Source: Nesterenkonia sandarakina (GTDB lineage: Bacteria > Actinomycetota > Actinomycetes > Actinomycetales > Micrococcaceae). Taken from it: a stretch of DNA of 64,000 nt. The stretch lies in assembly GCF_003003175.1 (NCBI RefSeq), contig NZ_PVTY01000010.1, forward strand, positions 62,001-126,000, in the 5' to 3' direction. Both the position numbers and the translations under genes were made by a program. Below, in pieces: positions 8,270 to 17,509 of this stretch (positions are counted from its first letter, which is position 1; each line of letters opens with the position of its first letter). A model generated the notes under the pieces. That model had not been told where the DNA came from. It did no database searches and saw only the letters and a list, made by a program, of their open reading frames with translations.

Positions 8270-9592
8270 ATGAGTGCGCAGAACGTGGAGCGAGTAGAGG
8301 GCGGATACGCCGCCCTGCGTCCGGGCTACACCGAGGCCGACGAGGCCCGCTGGGTGCCCGAACACGGCAAGTCCGTCTACCGGTCCAGCTTCGAGCGTGA
8401 CCGGGCCCGGCTGCTGCACTCCTCGGCGCTGCGCCGGCTCGGCGCCAAGACCCAGGTGGTCTCGCCCGATGTCGACGACTTCTCCCGCACCCGGCTGACC
8501 CACTCGCTGGAGGTGGCCCAGGTGGGCCGGGACCTCGGCCGGCTGCTGGGCTGCGACCCCGACGTCGTCGACGCCGCCTGCCTCTCCCACGACCTCGGGC
8601 ACCCGCCCTTCGGGCACAACGGGGAGACCGTGCTCAACGCGCTGGCCGCTCCCTACGGCGGGTTCGAGGGCAACGCGCAGACGCTGCGGCTGCTGACCCG
8701 GCTGGAGACCAAGCGCTTCCATCCCGACGGCCGCTCCGCCGGGCTGAACCTGACCCGCGCCTCCCTCGACGCCGCGGTGAAATACCCCTGGCGCGCCGAG
8801 CAGGCCCCGACGCTGCCCGACGGCAGCCGCAGTGCGAAGTTCGGCGCCTATGAGGACGACGTCGAGGTCTTCGACTGGATCCGCGAGGGCGTGGCGGGAC
8901 GACGAAAGTCCATGGAGGCCCAGGTGATGGACGCCGCCGATGACATCGCCTATTCGGTGCATGACATCGAGGACGGCGTGGTCAACGGGCGGTTCCAGCT
9001 GAAGTTCCTCGCCGATCCGCTGCAGCGCCGCCGCGTGGTCCAGACCACCCGTGACTGGTACCTGCCCGAGACCGACCCGGCCCGGATCGAGGCCGCGCTG
9101 GAGCGGCTCTCCACGGCCGATTCCTGGGTGGGGGAGTCCGACGGCTCGCGCCGGGCGCTGGCCGCGCTGAAGAACATGACCAGCGAGCTCATCGGCCGGT
9201 TCTCCCATGCGATCTTCACCGCCACCCGCGAGGTCTACGGGGACCGGCCGCTGGTCCGCCACGAGGCCGACCTGGTGGTCCCGGATGAGACGCTGGAGGA
9301 GGTCTCGCTGATGAAGGGCATCGCGGCGACCTACATCATGGCCTCCCGCGAGCAGAAGCCGGTCTACGCCCGGCAGCGCGAGGTGATCGAAGGCCTGCAC
9401 GGGCTGCTCACCGAGACCGGCGACCAGTTCCTGGAGCCGCCCTTCCAGGCGGACTTCTACGCCGCCGCCGACGAGGCCGCCCGGCAGCGCGCGATCATCG
9501 ACCAGATCGCCTCGCTCACCGACGGCGCGGCGCTCGAGTGGTACGCCACCCTGGTCCACGGGCGCCCGGTCTTCAACCGCCTCTTCGCCTGA
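8270..9592 (+). CDS. dgt: dGTP triphosphohydrolase-like HD protein
   Basis: A 440-residue HD-domain protein of the Dgt family, which hydrolyses dGTP (or other dNTPs) to nucleoside and tripolyphosphate. The metal-binding motifs are clear: TRLTHSLEVAQVGRDLGR (first H), ACLSHDLGHPPFGHNGE (HD), and DAADDIAYSVHDIEDG (distal D). In actinobacteria this gene often neighbours dnaG and dusB, and the same order holds here. It is likely to tune dNTP pools; in other bacteria Dgt proteins can also limit phage, but there is no sign of that role here. Confidence 0.93.
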   Translation: MSAQNVERVEGGYAALRPGYTEADEARWVPEHGKSVYRSSFERDRARLLHSSALRRLGAKTQVVSPDVDDFSRTRLTHSLEVAQVGRDLGRLLGCDPDVVDAACLSHDLGHPPFGHNGETVLNALAAPYGGFEGNAQTLRLLTRLETKRFHPDGRSAGLNLTRASLDAAVKYPWRAEQAPTLPDGSRSAKFGAYEDDVEVFDWIREGVAGRRKSMEAQVMDAADDIAYSVHDIEDGVVNGRFQLKFLADPLQRRRVVQTTRDWYLPETDPARIEAALERLSTADSWVGESDGSRRALAALKNMTSELIGRFSHAIFTATREVYGDRPLVRHEADLVVPDETLEEVSLMKGIAATYIMASREQKPVYARQREVIEGLHGLLTETGDQFLEPPFQADFYAAADEAARQRAIIDQIASLTDGAALEWYATLVHGRPVFNRLFA

Positions 9593-9622
9593 CCCCCGTT
9601 CCCTTCGCGTTGAGGGGCGGAA

Positions 9623-10120
9623 CTATTTCCCGATGTCGCCGACGACGACGTCGAAGGCCGCGAACAGCTCGTCCGCCTCCACGAAGAGATTCAGGTCGGG
9701 TTCACCGGCCCCCATGGCGATCCGCCCGGAGATCGACTCATCGGCGTAGACCGGCCACATCTTCCCCTCGGGGGTGCGCGCGCCGAAGGGCGTGATCGTG
9801 CCCGGGTGATACCCGGTGGCCGCCACGGCCTCCTCCGGTGCGGTCATCGACATCTTCTTCATCCCGGCCAGTCGGCGCAGCTTCGCCCAGTCGACCTGCT
9901 TGTCCCCGGGGATCAGCGCGACCACATAGCTGTGCTCCGTGGAGGACTGGGTCAGCTTGGCCTTCGCGACCAGGGTCTTGACGATCTCCCGCGGTTCCAC
10001 GCCGAGATTCTCAGCCGCCTCCTCCAGGGATGAGGCCGGTCCGCGCTGGACGAATTCAAGGGTCACCGCGCGGGAATCGGCGTCGGCCTGTACCCGCTCA
10101 CGTCCGGAAAGCTCAGTCAT
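9623..10120 (-). CDS. YbaK/ProX-type aminoacyl-tRNA deacylase
   Basis: A 165-residue protein matching the YbaK/EbsC family, which removes wrongly attached amino acids (for example Cys from tRNA-Pro) in trans. The conserved segments EIVKTLVAKAK, YVVALIPGDKQVDWAKLRRL and GYHPGTITPFGAR are present, the last two forming the editing pocket. It is convergent with dgt and divergent from dnaG. A TAGGCT box lies 7 nt before the ATG. Confidence 0.9.
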   Translation of the reverse strand: MTELSGRERVQADADSRAVTLEFVQRGPASSLEEAAENLGVEPREIVKTLVAKAKLTQSSTEHSYVVALIPGDKQVDWAKLRRLAGMKKMSMTAPEEAVAATGYHPGTITPFGARTPEGKMWPVYADESISGRIAMGAGEPDLNLFVEADELFAAFDVVVGDIGK

Positions 10121-10127
10121 GCTCCCC

Positions 10128-10133
10128 AGCCTA
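10128..10133 (-). promoter_or_regulatory. -10 box TAGGCT, near-leaderless, YbaK gene
   Basis: TAGGCT on the minus strand is followed by 7 nt (GGGGAGC) and the ATG at 10120. Confidence 0.45.
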
Positions 10134-10207
10134 ACGAGACTTCAGCCCCGCCGCGGCGCCGCTCCACAGTCAGCGGCAGCGCACCGTCAGCATTTGGCCC
10201 CGCCGAG

Positions 10208-10213
10208 TAGATT
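10208..10213 (+). promoter_or_regulatory. -10 box TAGATT, leaderless layout, dnaG
   Basis: TAGATT, then 6 nt, then the dnaG ATG at 10220. Confidence 0.5.
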
Positions 10214-10219
10214 AGAGGC

Positions 10220-12169
10220 ATGGCCGGACTGATCAAACGCGAAGACATCGACGCCGTCCGTGAGCGCGCAGACCTTCGCGAGGTCGTCGAGCAGTATGTG
10301 ACGCTCAAGGGCGCCGGGATCGGTTCGTGGAAGGGCCTGTGCCCCTTCCACGACGAACGCTCGCCGAGCTTCCACATCCGCCCCGGGGTCGGGACCTTCC
10401 ACTGCTTCGGCTGCGGAGAATCCGGTGACGTGATCGCGTTCCTGATGGGCATGGACCACACCAGCTTCCAGGAGACCGTGGAGAAGCTCGCCGGTCGACT
10501 GGGCATCGAGCTGCGCTACGAAGACGGCGGCAAGGGTCCCGACAAGGCCGAGATCGGGCGCCGCCAGCGGCTGCTGGACGCGCACAAGATCGCCGATGAG
10601 TTCTTCCAGGCCGCGCTGCAGAGCCCCGAGGCGCAGACCGCCCGCGAGATGCTCACCGGGCGCGGCTTCACCCGCGAGCACGCCGCCCAGTTCTCCGTGG
10701 GCTATGCCCCCAAGGGCTGGGACAACCTGCTCAAGCACCTGCGCTCCAAGGGCTTCAGCGACGAGGAGCTCACCGAGACCGGGATGTTCTCCTCCGGCGG
10801 GCGCGGGATCTACGATCGGTTCCGCGGCCGGCTGATGTGGCCGATCCGGAACATGACCGGCAACACCGTGGGCTTCGGCGGCCGTCACCTCTACGAGGAT
10901 GACAAGGGCCCGAAATACCTGAACTCGCCCGAGACCGCGATCTACAAGAAGTCGCAGGTGCTCTACGGGATCGAACACGCCAAGCGCCACGTCGCCAAGC
11001 AGCGCCAGCTGGTCGTCGTCGAGGGCTACACCGACGTGATGGCCTGCCACGTGGCCGGGGTGGAGACCGCGGTCGCGACCTGCGGCACCGCCTTCGGCGA
11101 GGGCCACATCCGGATCGCGCGCCGGCTGATCTCCGACGAGGGCGGCGCCGGAGAAGTGATCTTCACCTTCGACGGCGATGCGGCCGGTCAGCAGGCGGCG
11201 CTGAAGGCGTTCAAGGAGGACCACATGTTCCTCGCCAAGACCTTCATCGCCGTGGGCCCCGAGGGCATGGACCCCTGTGACATCCGCCAGCACCGCGGCG
11301 ACGACGCGGTCCGTGAGCTGATCAACTCCAAGACCCCGCTCTTCGAGTTCGCGATCCGGGCGAAGCTGCGCGAATTCGACCTCAACACCATCGAGGGTCG
11401 GGTCGGCGCGCTGCGCGCGACCGCCCCGATCGTGGGTGCGATCAAGGACCCGGCCATGCGCCCGGCCTACACCCGTGAGCTGGCCGGCTGGCTGGGAGCC
11501 GAGATGGACGACGTGACCCGGGCGGTGGCCTACGCGCAGAAGCACCAGCCCTCGCCGCATCTGGAGGCCGAGAAGGCCTCGGCGAACAGCCAGAACCAGT
11601 CGAATCAGCGTCAGGGAAATCAGCGCAACGGCACCCCGAACCAGGGTGAGCCGGCGGGGGAGCAGCTGCGCCGCAGCGCCCCGGGCTATCCGCGCCCCGA
11701 CACCCGCGACCCGGCCGTGCTGATGGAGCGTCAGGCGCTGGAGGTGATCCTGCAGCACCCCACCCATCTCACCGCGGAGCAGTGGGAGGAGATCTTCACG
11801 GTCCGCTTCACCGCCCCGGTGCACCAGGCCATCCACGACGGCGTGCGGATCGCCGCCGCCTCGGCCTCCGACCCGCGCAACTGGGTCCAGGCGGTGCGCG
11901 ACGAGGTGCCGGAGCCGATCAAGTCCTTCGTCTCCGAGCTCGCGGTCACCTCGCTGCCGACCAACAGCGACGAGCATCTGGAGAAATACTGCCAGTCCAT
12001 CCTCAACCGGCTGGTCGAGCTCAAGATCACGCATCAGAAGGCCAACCTGCTGGGTCGGCTCCAGCGCATGGACGCCTCGCACAATCCCGAGGAGCACCAG
12101 GCGCTGAATCGCGAGCTGATGGAGCTGGAGCGTCGTCGTCGGTCGCTGCGAGAAGCCGAATGGGGCTGA
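10220..12169 (+). CDS. dnaG: DNA primase DnaG
   Basis: A 649-residue replicative primase that makes RNA primers at the fork. In order: zinc-binding CHC2 domain (CPFHDERSPSFHIRP with FHCFGCGESGD, residues about 40-65), the catalytic core including GFGGRHLYEDDKGPKYLNSP, and the TOPRIM domain with VVVEGYTDVMACH and VIFTFDGDAAGQQAA (acidic metal-binding residues near 270 and 320). Between about residues 450 and 490 there is a Q/N-rich linker, followed by the C-terminal helicase-interaction domain. Length is normal. It is probably leaderless. Confidence 0.97.
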   Translation: MAGLIKREDIDAVRERADLREVVEQYVTLKGAGIGSWKGLCPFHDERSPSFHIRPGVGTFHCFGCGESGDVIAFLMGMDHTSFQETVEKLAGRLGIELRYEDGGKGPDKAEIGRRQRLLDAHKIADEFFQAALQSPEAQTAREMLTGRGFTREHAAQFSVGYAPKGWDNLLKHLRSKGFSDEELTETGMFSSGGRGIYDRFRGRLMWPIRNMTGNTVGFGGRHLYEDDKGPKYLNSPETAIYKKSQVLYGIEHAKRHVAKQRQLVVVEGYTDVMACHVAGVETAVATCGTAFGEGHIRIARRLISDEGGAGEVIFTFDGDAAGQQAALKAFKEDHMFLAKTFIAVGPEGMDPCDIRQHRGDDAVRELINSKTPLFEFAIRAKLREFDLNTIEGRVGALRATAPIVGAIKDPAMRPAYTRELAGWLGAEMDDVTRAVAYAQKHQPSPHLEAEKASANSQNQSNQRQGNQRNGTPNQGEPAGEQLRRSAPGYPRPDTRDPAVLMERQALEVILQHPTHLTAEQWEEIFTVRFTAPVHQAIHDGVRIAAASASDPRNWVQAVRDEVPEPIKSFVSELAVTSLPTNSDEHLEKYCQSILNRLVELKITHQKANLLGRLQRMDASHNPEEHQALNRELMELERRRRSLREAEWG

Positions 12170-12229
12170 CCCGGCGGCACCTCTCCGTCCAGCCCGATGA
12201 CAGCCGACTTCGAGGCGGCCACCAGGCTT

Positions 12230-12235
12230 GATAAC
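12230..12235 (+). promoter_or_regulatory. Possible ppc promoter -10 (GATAAC)
   Basis: GATAAC, inside TTGATAACGTG, is the best -10-like match in the 220-bp leader region of ppc. It would give a 5' leader of about 150 nt that contains a direct repeat. Confidence 0.25.
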
Positions 12236-12298
12236 GTGTTGCCCCAGACACAGTGAGCGCAGCCATGTCGGGGCGCCGCAGTCGTTGAAGCGCAGGCG

Positions 12299-12328
12299 TC
12301 AGTGACGTTCATGCCTCAGTGACGTTCA
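12299..12328 (+). repeat. Direct repeat upstream of ppc (TCAGTGACGTTCA x2)
   Basis: Two identical 13-base copies, 12299-12311 and 12316-12328, spaced 17 bp start to start. The embedded TGACGT is half-palindromic. It could be a regulator-binding site or a small duplication. Confidence 0.5.
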
Positions 12329-12392
12329 GCAGCAGGACAAGTTCATCAGCGTGACGATGGGGTCACGTGAAGCATCCGAGAAGGAGATTCAC

Positions 12393-15098
12393 ATGCCCCA
12401 GGAAACACCCGCCCCCGCGCAGGCGAGCTCGCCGGCCACCGGCAGCGTCACCCGCGTCCAGGCCACCCATGAGGTGCCCGAGGCCATGCGCCGCGACGTC
12501 GGACTGCTCGGCGGCCTGCTCGGCCAGGTGCTACAGGAGTACGGCTCCGAGGGGCTGCTCGCCGACGTCGAGGCGCTGCGCGAACTCACCATCGCCGCAC
12601 TCGACGACACCAGCGGCGAGACCCTGGAACGCGCCGAGGAGCTGGTCTCCTCCTTCTCCGCAGAACGGGCCAAAGAGGTCGCCCGTGCGTTCACCTCCTA
12701 CTTCCTGCTGGCGAACCTCGCCGAGGAGCAGCACCGCGTGCGCACCCTGCGCACCCGCGACGGTGAACTCCCGCTCGCCCAGCAGCAGCCCTCCGACTCG
12801 GTGGCCGCGGCCTTCACCCACCTCGCCGCCGAGGTCGGAGAGCGCGAGGCCGAGCGCCGGCTCAAGGAGCTGCGCTTCCACCCGGTGCTCACCGCCCACC
12901 CCACCGAGGCCCGCCGCAACGCGATCACCGCCTCGGTCCGCCGCATCGGCGCGCTCCTGGACGTGCGCGACGACCCACGGGTCGGACCCACCGAACTCGC
13001 CAAGAACCGCCGCGAGCTCCTCGAGGAGATCGACAACATGTGGCGCACCGCGCAGCTGCGCGTCTCCAGCCCCTCGCCGCTGGACGAGGTGCGCACCGCG
13101 CTGGGGATCTTCGACTCCTCCTTCTCCTCGGTGTTCACCCAGGCCTACCGCCGGATGGACGACTGGCTCCAGGGCGAGGCCTCCGGCGCGCAGGCGCCCA
13201 AGGCCCCGGCCTTCATCCGCCTCGGCTCCTGGATCGCCGGAGACCGAGACGGCAACCCCAACGTCACCGCCACGATCACCCGCAAGGCCGTCGCCCAGGC
13301 GGCCGACCGGGTCCTGGCAGACCACGAGGAACGCGCCCGCCGCACCGGCATGTCGCTGACCCTCGACGACCGCTACGCCCCGCCGAGCAGCAAGCTCGAC
13401 GCGCTGTGGAATCGGCAGCGCCAGCTCTCCGAGGAGCTCGCCGAGCAGGCCTCCCAGCATTCCCCGGGGGAGCCGCACCGCCAGGTGCTGCTCGCGATCA
13501 CCGGCCGGATCCAGGCCACCCGGGAGCGCAACGCCGATCTGGCCTACGCGGTGCCCGAGGAGCTGATCAATGACCTGCGCGTGGTCCAGGACTCGCTCGT
13601 CGAAGCCGGCGCGAACCGGGCCGCCTATGGCGACCTGCAGGAGCTGATCTGGCAGGTCCAGACCTTCGGCTTCCATCTCGCCGAGCTCGAGGTCCGCCAG
13701 CACTCCAAGGTGCACGCCCAGACCCTGGCCTGGCTGAAGGACCCCGCCTCGGTGGAGAAGATGGCGGTGCCCGGGGACGAGGTGCTGGAGACCTTCCGCG
13801 CGATCGCCTCGGTGCAGCAGCGCTACGGCGTCGACGCCGCCCGGCGCTACATCGTGTCCTTCACCCAGTCCGCGCAGAACCTCGCCGACGTCTACACCCT
13901 CGCCGAGAAGGCCCTCGGAGGCCCCGAGAACGCCCCGGTGCTCGACGTCATCCCGCTGTTCGAGACCTACGAGGACCTGCGCAACGCCCCGCAGATCCTC
14001 GAGGAGATGCTGAGCAACCCGGCCGTGCAGGCCCGCCTCGAGCAGACCGGCCGGCGCATGGAGGTCATGCTGGGCTACTCGGACTCCGCCAAGGACGTCG
14101 GTCCGGTCTCCGCCACCCTCGCCCTGTACGAGGCGCAGGAGAAGATCTCCGCCTGGGGCATCAAGCACGACATCACGCTCACCCAGTTCCACGGTCGCGG
14201 CGGCGCGCTGGGCCGCGGCGGCGGACCCGCGAACCGCGCGATCCTCGCGCAGCCCCCGCACTCGGTGGACCTGCGCTTCAAGGTCACCGAGCAGGGAGAG
14301 GTCATCTCCGCCCGCTACGGCAACCCGGAGATCGCGCTGCGCCACATCGAGCAGGTCGCCGCCGCCACGCTGATGGCCTCGGCGCCCTCGACCGAGCGGC
14401 GCAACGCCGAAGCGGCCCAGCGCTACGCCGGGCTCGCCGAGAAGATGGACGCCGTCTCCCGGGAGCGATTCCATGGACTGGTCAACGCCGAGGGCTTCGC
14501 CCCATGGTTCGCCGAGGTCACCCCGCAGGACGAGGTCGGGCTGCTCGCCATCGGCTCCCGTCCGGCCAAGCGCGGGCTCTCGGTGGAATCCCTGGAGGAC
14601 CTGCGCGCGATCCCCTGGAACTTCGCCTGGGGCCAGGCGCGGATCAACCTCACCGGCTGGTACGGCCTGGGCAGCGCCCTGGAATCGGTGCAGGACCTGG
14701 AGCAGCTGCGCCAGGCCTACGCGGAATGGCCGCTGTTCCGTGCCCTGATCGACAACATCGAGATGTCCCTGGCCAAGACCGACCGGCGCATCGCCGAGCG
14801 CTACCTGGCGCTGGGCGACCGCGAGGACCTGACCGCGGTGGTGCTCGAAGAGTTCGACCTCACCTCCAAATGGGTGCTCGCCATCACCGACCAGCAGCGG
14901 CTGCTCGAGAAGCATCAGGTCCTGGGCCGGGCGGTGCAGCTGCGCAACCCCTACGTGGACGCGCTCTCGCTGATCCAGCTGCGCGCCCTGCGCGTGCTGC
15001 GCTCCGGCAAGCTCGCCGACGAGGAGATCGATGATCCGCGCAACCTGCTGCTGATCACGCTCAAGGGCGTGGCCGCCGGTCTGCAGAACACCGGCTGA
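12393..15098 (+). CDS. ppc: Phosphoenolpyruvate carboxylase
   Basis: A 901-residue enzyme that carboxylates PEP to oxaloacetate, topping up the TCA cycle. The active-site motif VLTAHPTEARRNA (catalytic His) near residue 170, IRLGSWIAGDRDGNPNVTA, the glycine loop FHGRGGALGRGGGPAN near 610, and the C-terminal LLITLKGVAAGLQNTG are all present. The frame extends upstream to 12351, but AAGGAG at 12381-12386 is placed 6 nt before the ATG at 12393, giving MPQETPAPAQ as the start. An A/P-rich leader precedes the conserved fold. The gene has its own terminator and a long leader with a direct repeat. Confidence 0.97.
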   Translation: MPQETPAPAQASSPATGSVTRVQATHEVPEAMRRDVGLLGGLLGQVLQEYGSEGLLADVEALRELTIAALDDTSGETLERAEELVSSFSAERAKEVARAFTSYFLLANLAEEQHRVRTLRTRDGELPLAQQQPSDSVAAAFTHLAAEVGEREAERRLKELRFHPVLTAHPTEARRNAITASVRRIGALLDVRDDPRVGPTELAKNRRELLEEIDNMWRTAQLRVSSPSPLDEVRTALGIFDSSFSSVFTQAYRRMDDWLQGEASGAQAPKAPAFIRLGSWIAGDRDGNPNVTATITRKAVAQAADRVLADHEERARRTGMSLTLDDRYAPPSSKLDALWNRQRQLSEELAEQASQHSPGEPHRQVLLAITGRIQATRERNADLAYAVPEELINDLRVVQDSLVEAGANRAAYGDLQELIWQVQTFGFHLAELEVRQHSKVHAQTLAWLKDPASVEKMAVPGDEVLETFRAIASVQQRYGVDAARRYIVSFTQSAQNLADVYTLAEKALGGPENAPVLDVIPLFETYEDLRNAPQILEEMLSNPAVQARLEQTGRRMEVMLGYSDSAKDVGPVSATLALYEAQEKISAWGIKHDITLTQFHGRGGALGRGGGPANRAILAQPPHSVDLRFKVTEQGEVISARYGNPEIALRHIEQVAAATLMASAPSTERRNAEAAQRYAGLAEKMDAVSRERFHGLVNAEGFAPWFAEVTPQDEVGLLAIGSRPAKRGLSVESLEDLRAIPWNFAWGQARINLTGWYGLGSALESVQDLEQLRQAYAEWPLFRALIDNIEMSLAKTDRRIAERYLALGDREDLTAVVLEEFDLTSKWVLAITDQQRLLEKHQVLGRAVQLRNPYVDALSLIQLRALRVLRSGKLADEEIDDPRNLLLITLKGVAAGLQNTG

Positions 15099-15120
15099 CC
15101 CGCCGCCGGGTCGCGGCGGG
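15099..15120 (+). terminator. ppc terminator hairpin
   Basis: A perfect 8-bp GC stem (CCCGCCGC / GCGGCGGG) with a 6-nt loop starts right after the ppc stop. No T run follows, as is common in actinobacteria. Confidence 0.5.
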
Positions 15121-15131
15121 ACACAGGTGGC

Positions 15132-15137
15132 TAGGAT
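15132..15137 (+). promoter_or_regulatory. -10 box TAGGAT, leaderless layout, S9 peptidase
   Basis: TAGGAT, 6 nt, then the ATG at 15144. Confidence 0.5.
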
Positions 15138-15143
15138 TGAGGG

Positions 15144-17342
15144 ATGACAGTCCCCTCGGCGAACCCCCTGATCAACCCCGACCTCGACCCGTCCCAGGCG
15201 GACCCGCATCTCTGGCTCGAGGAGGTCACCGGAGACCGCGCCCTGGACTGGGTGCGCCAGCGCAATGCCCGCGCCGAGGAGCGGATCCAGGACGCTGAAT
15301 TCGACCCGCTGCGCACCGAGCTGCGTGAGATCCTCGACGCGTCCGATCGGATCCCCGGCGTCACCAAGCGCGGCGAGCACCTGTACAACTTCTGGACCGA
15401 CGAGGCTCACCCGCAGGGCCTCTGGCGGCGCACCACCGAGGAGTCCTACCGCAGCGAGACCCCCGAGTGGGAGATCCTGCTGGATCTCGACGCGCTCAGC
15501 GCCGAGGAGGGCGTCACCTGGGTCTGGCACGGCGCCGAGGTGCTGCGCCCGCACGGCACCTCGGGGCCCGGGACCGCGGCCGACGACGCCGGGCGGCCCA
15601 GCCCGTGGCGCCACACGCTGATCTCGCTCTCCCCGGGCGGCTCCGACGCCGATGTCACCCGCGAGTTCGACCTGGTGACCCGGCGCTTCGTCCCCGAGTC
15701 CGAGGGCGGGTTCCACCGCCCGCAGGGCAAGGGCGGGCTGAGCTGGATCGACACCGACACCGTCTACCTCACCCACGACGACGGCGTCGACGCCGTCACC
15801 AGCTCCGGCTACCCGCGGGTGGCCCGCCGCTGGCACCGCGGCACTCCGCTCACGGAGGCCCAGGAGGTGCTCAGCGTCGAGGCCGACCACATGACCGCCG
15901 TCGCCGGCTACGACCGCACCCCCGGCTTCGAGCGGCACCTCGGGGTGCGGCTGCTGGGCTTCTACGACCGTGAGACCTACCTGATCGACCCGGCCGCGCA
16001 GGACGCGATGACGCTGATCGAGGTGCCCACCGACGTCTCTGTGGGCTTCCACCGCGATCTGATCCTGCTGCGCCCGCGCACCGACTTCACCCATCACGGG
16101 GTGGAGTACCGCGGAGGCAGCCTGATCGTCGGCGACGCCGAGCGGTTCATCGCCGGGGAGCCCGCGCTGCGGGTGCTCTTCGAACCCACCGAGTCAGCGG
16201 CCCTGCTGGGCGTGACGGTCACCCGGGAGACCATCCTGGTGACGATCCTGGACGACGTGATCCACCGGGTCGAGGCGCATTGGCGCGAGGCCGGCCAGTG
16301 GCGGGCCAGCGCAGTCTTCGGTGAGCTGAACGGTTCCCTGGGCGTCGCGGCCGTGGACGAGGAGGAATCGGAGGAGGTCTGGGTCACCAGCAATGACTGG
16401 ATCACCCCCACCAGCCTCTACCGCGGCGATCTCGCCGGGCTGCGGAGCGGCCAGCCGCCGTCGTTGGAGCTGATCAAGCAGGCCCCCGAACGCTTCGAGG
16501 CCGATGGACTTGCCTCGGCGCAGAGCTTCGCCACCAGCGCCGACGGCACCCGGATCCCGTATTTCCTGATCGGCCGGGCCGACGCCGTGCAGGCGGTGGA
16601 GACCGCGAACGCTGCGACGGTCCCGGGCGCCACGCAGATCACCGGACCCGAGCCGCACCCGACGATCCTCTACGGCTATGGCGGATTCCAGATCTCGCAG
16701 ACCCCGAGCTACCTCGGACTCGCCGGCAAGGCCTGGCTGGAGGCCGGGGGAGTCTTCGCCGTGGCCAACATCCGCGGCGGCGGCGAGTACGGGCCCGGCT
16801 GGCACCATGCCGCGCTGAAGGAGAACCGGCACCGCGCCTACGAGGACTTCGCCGCGGTCGCCCGAGATCTGGTGAGCACCGGGGTGACCACCGTGGAGAA
16901 GCTCGCCTGCCGCGGCGGCTCCAACGGCGGACTGCTCACCGGGAACATGCTCACGCAGTACCCCGAGCTCTTCGGCGCCGTGGTCATCCAGGTGCCGCTG
17001 CTGGACATGCGCCGCTTCGCCCAGCTGCTCGCCGGTGCCTCCTGGCGCGCGGAATACGGCGACCCGGAGACCGCGGACTGGGAGTTCATCCAGAGCTTCT
17101 CGCCATATCACCTGGTGACCGCGGGTGTGGACTACCCTCCGGTGCTGCTGACCACCTCCACCCGCGATGACCGGGTCCACCCCGGACACGCCCGGAAGAT
17201 GACCGCCGCCCTGGAGGAGCTCGGCGCCGACGTCACCTACTGGGAGAACACCGAGGGCGGCCACGGCGGCGCGGCGAACCCGGAGCAGCAGGCACGGATG
17301 AATGCACTCATCTACCGCTGGCTCTGGCAGCAGCTGGGCTGA
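15144..17342 (+). CDS. Prolyl oligopeptidase family serine peptidase (S9)
   Basis: A 732-residue S9A-type peptidase: an N-terminal beta-propeller of about 450 residues (WLEEVTGDRALDWVRQRN at the start) followed by an alpha/beta hydrolase. The catalytic triad can be seen: Ser in CRGGSNGGLL, Asp in TSTRDDRVHPGHARK, His in NTEGGHGGAA. The oxyanion segment YGYGGFQISQTPSY is also present. No signal peptide, so it is cytoplasmic and should trim short proline-containing peptides. It lies directly after ppc but has its own TAGGAT box. It could equally be called an oligopeptidase B-like enzyme; substrate range is not predictable. Confidence 0.92.
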   Translation: MTVPSANPLINPDLDPSQADPHLWLEEVTGDRALDWVRQRNARAEERIQDAEFDPLRTELREILDASDRIPGVTKRGEHLYNFWTDEAHPQGLWRRTTEESYRSETPEWEILLDLDALSAEEGVTWVWHGAEVLRPHGTSGPGTAADDAGRPSPWRHTLISLSPGGSDADVTREFDLVTRRFVPESEGGFHRPQGKGGLSWIDTDTVYLTHDDGVDAVTSSGYPRVARRWHRGTPLTEAQEVLSVEADHMTAVAGYDRTPGFERHLGVRLLGFYDRETYLIDPAAQDAMTLIEVPTDVSVGFHRDLILLRPRTDFTHHGVEYRGGSLIVGDAERFIAGEPALRVLFEPTESAALLGVTVTRETILVTILDDVIHRVEAHWREAGQWRASAVFGELNGSLGVAAVDEEESEEVWVTSNDWITPTSLYRGDLAGLRSGQPPSLELIKQAPERFEADGLASAQSFATSADGTRIPYFLIGRADAVQAVETANAATVPGATQITGPEPHPTILYGYGGFQISQTPSYLGLAGKAWLEAGGVFAVANIRGGGEYGPGWHHAALKENRHRAYEDFAAVARDLVSTGVTTVEKLACRGGSNGGLLTGNMLTQYPELFGAVVIQVPLLDMRRFAQLLAGASWRAEYGDPETADWEFIQSFSPYHLVTAGVDYPPVLLTTSTRDDRVHPGHARKMTAALEELGADVTYWENTEGGHGGAANPEQQARMNALIYRWLWQQLG

Positions 17343-17370
17343 GAGGGGTTCCCTCCCGGCCGCTGCGGAC

Positions 17371-17376
17371 TAGACT
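17371..17376 (+). promoter_or_regulatory. -10 box TAGACT for the DrrAB-type operon
   Basis: TAGACT lies 30 nt past the S9 stop and would start an mRNA with a leader of about 130 nt before the ABC ATPase gene. Placement is tentative. Confidence 0.3.
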
Positions 17377-17509
17377 GGAGCGGATCGATCCGACCCCGGC
17401 GCGCTGGAACGCGGGCCGGGGGAGACGATGAAGTGATCGATCAGAGACGCTTGACCAGGACTGATCGAGCAGAGACCAACAGCACCAATTCCAGGGGGGA
17501 TCGCTGCGC

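Noticed and set aside
10187-12097. A 636-codon minus-strand frame over dnaG
   Set aside because: Antisense shadow of the primase gene with no motif of its own.
12531-16097. A very long open frame (1188 codons) on the minus strand across ppc and the peptidase gene
   Set aside because: High-GC antisense shadow: it is rich in G, A, R, H and L runs, has no recognisable domain, and overlaps two well-supported genes.
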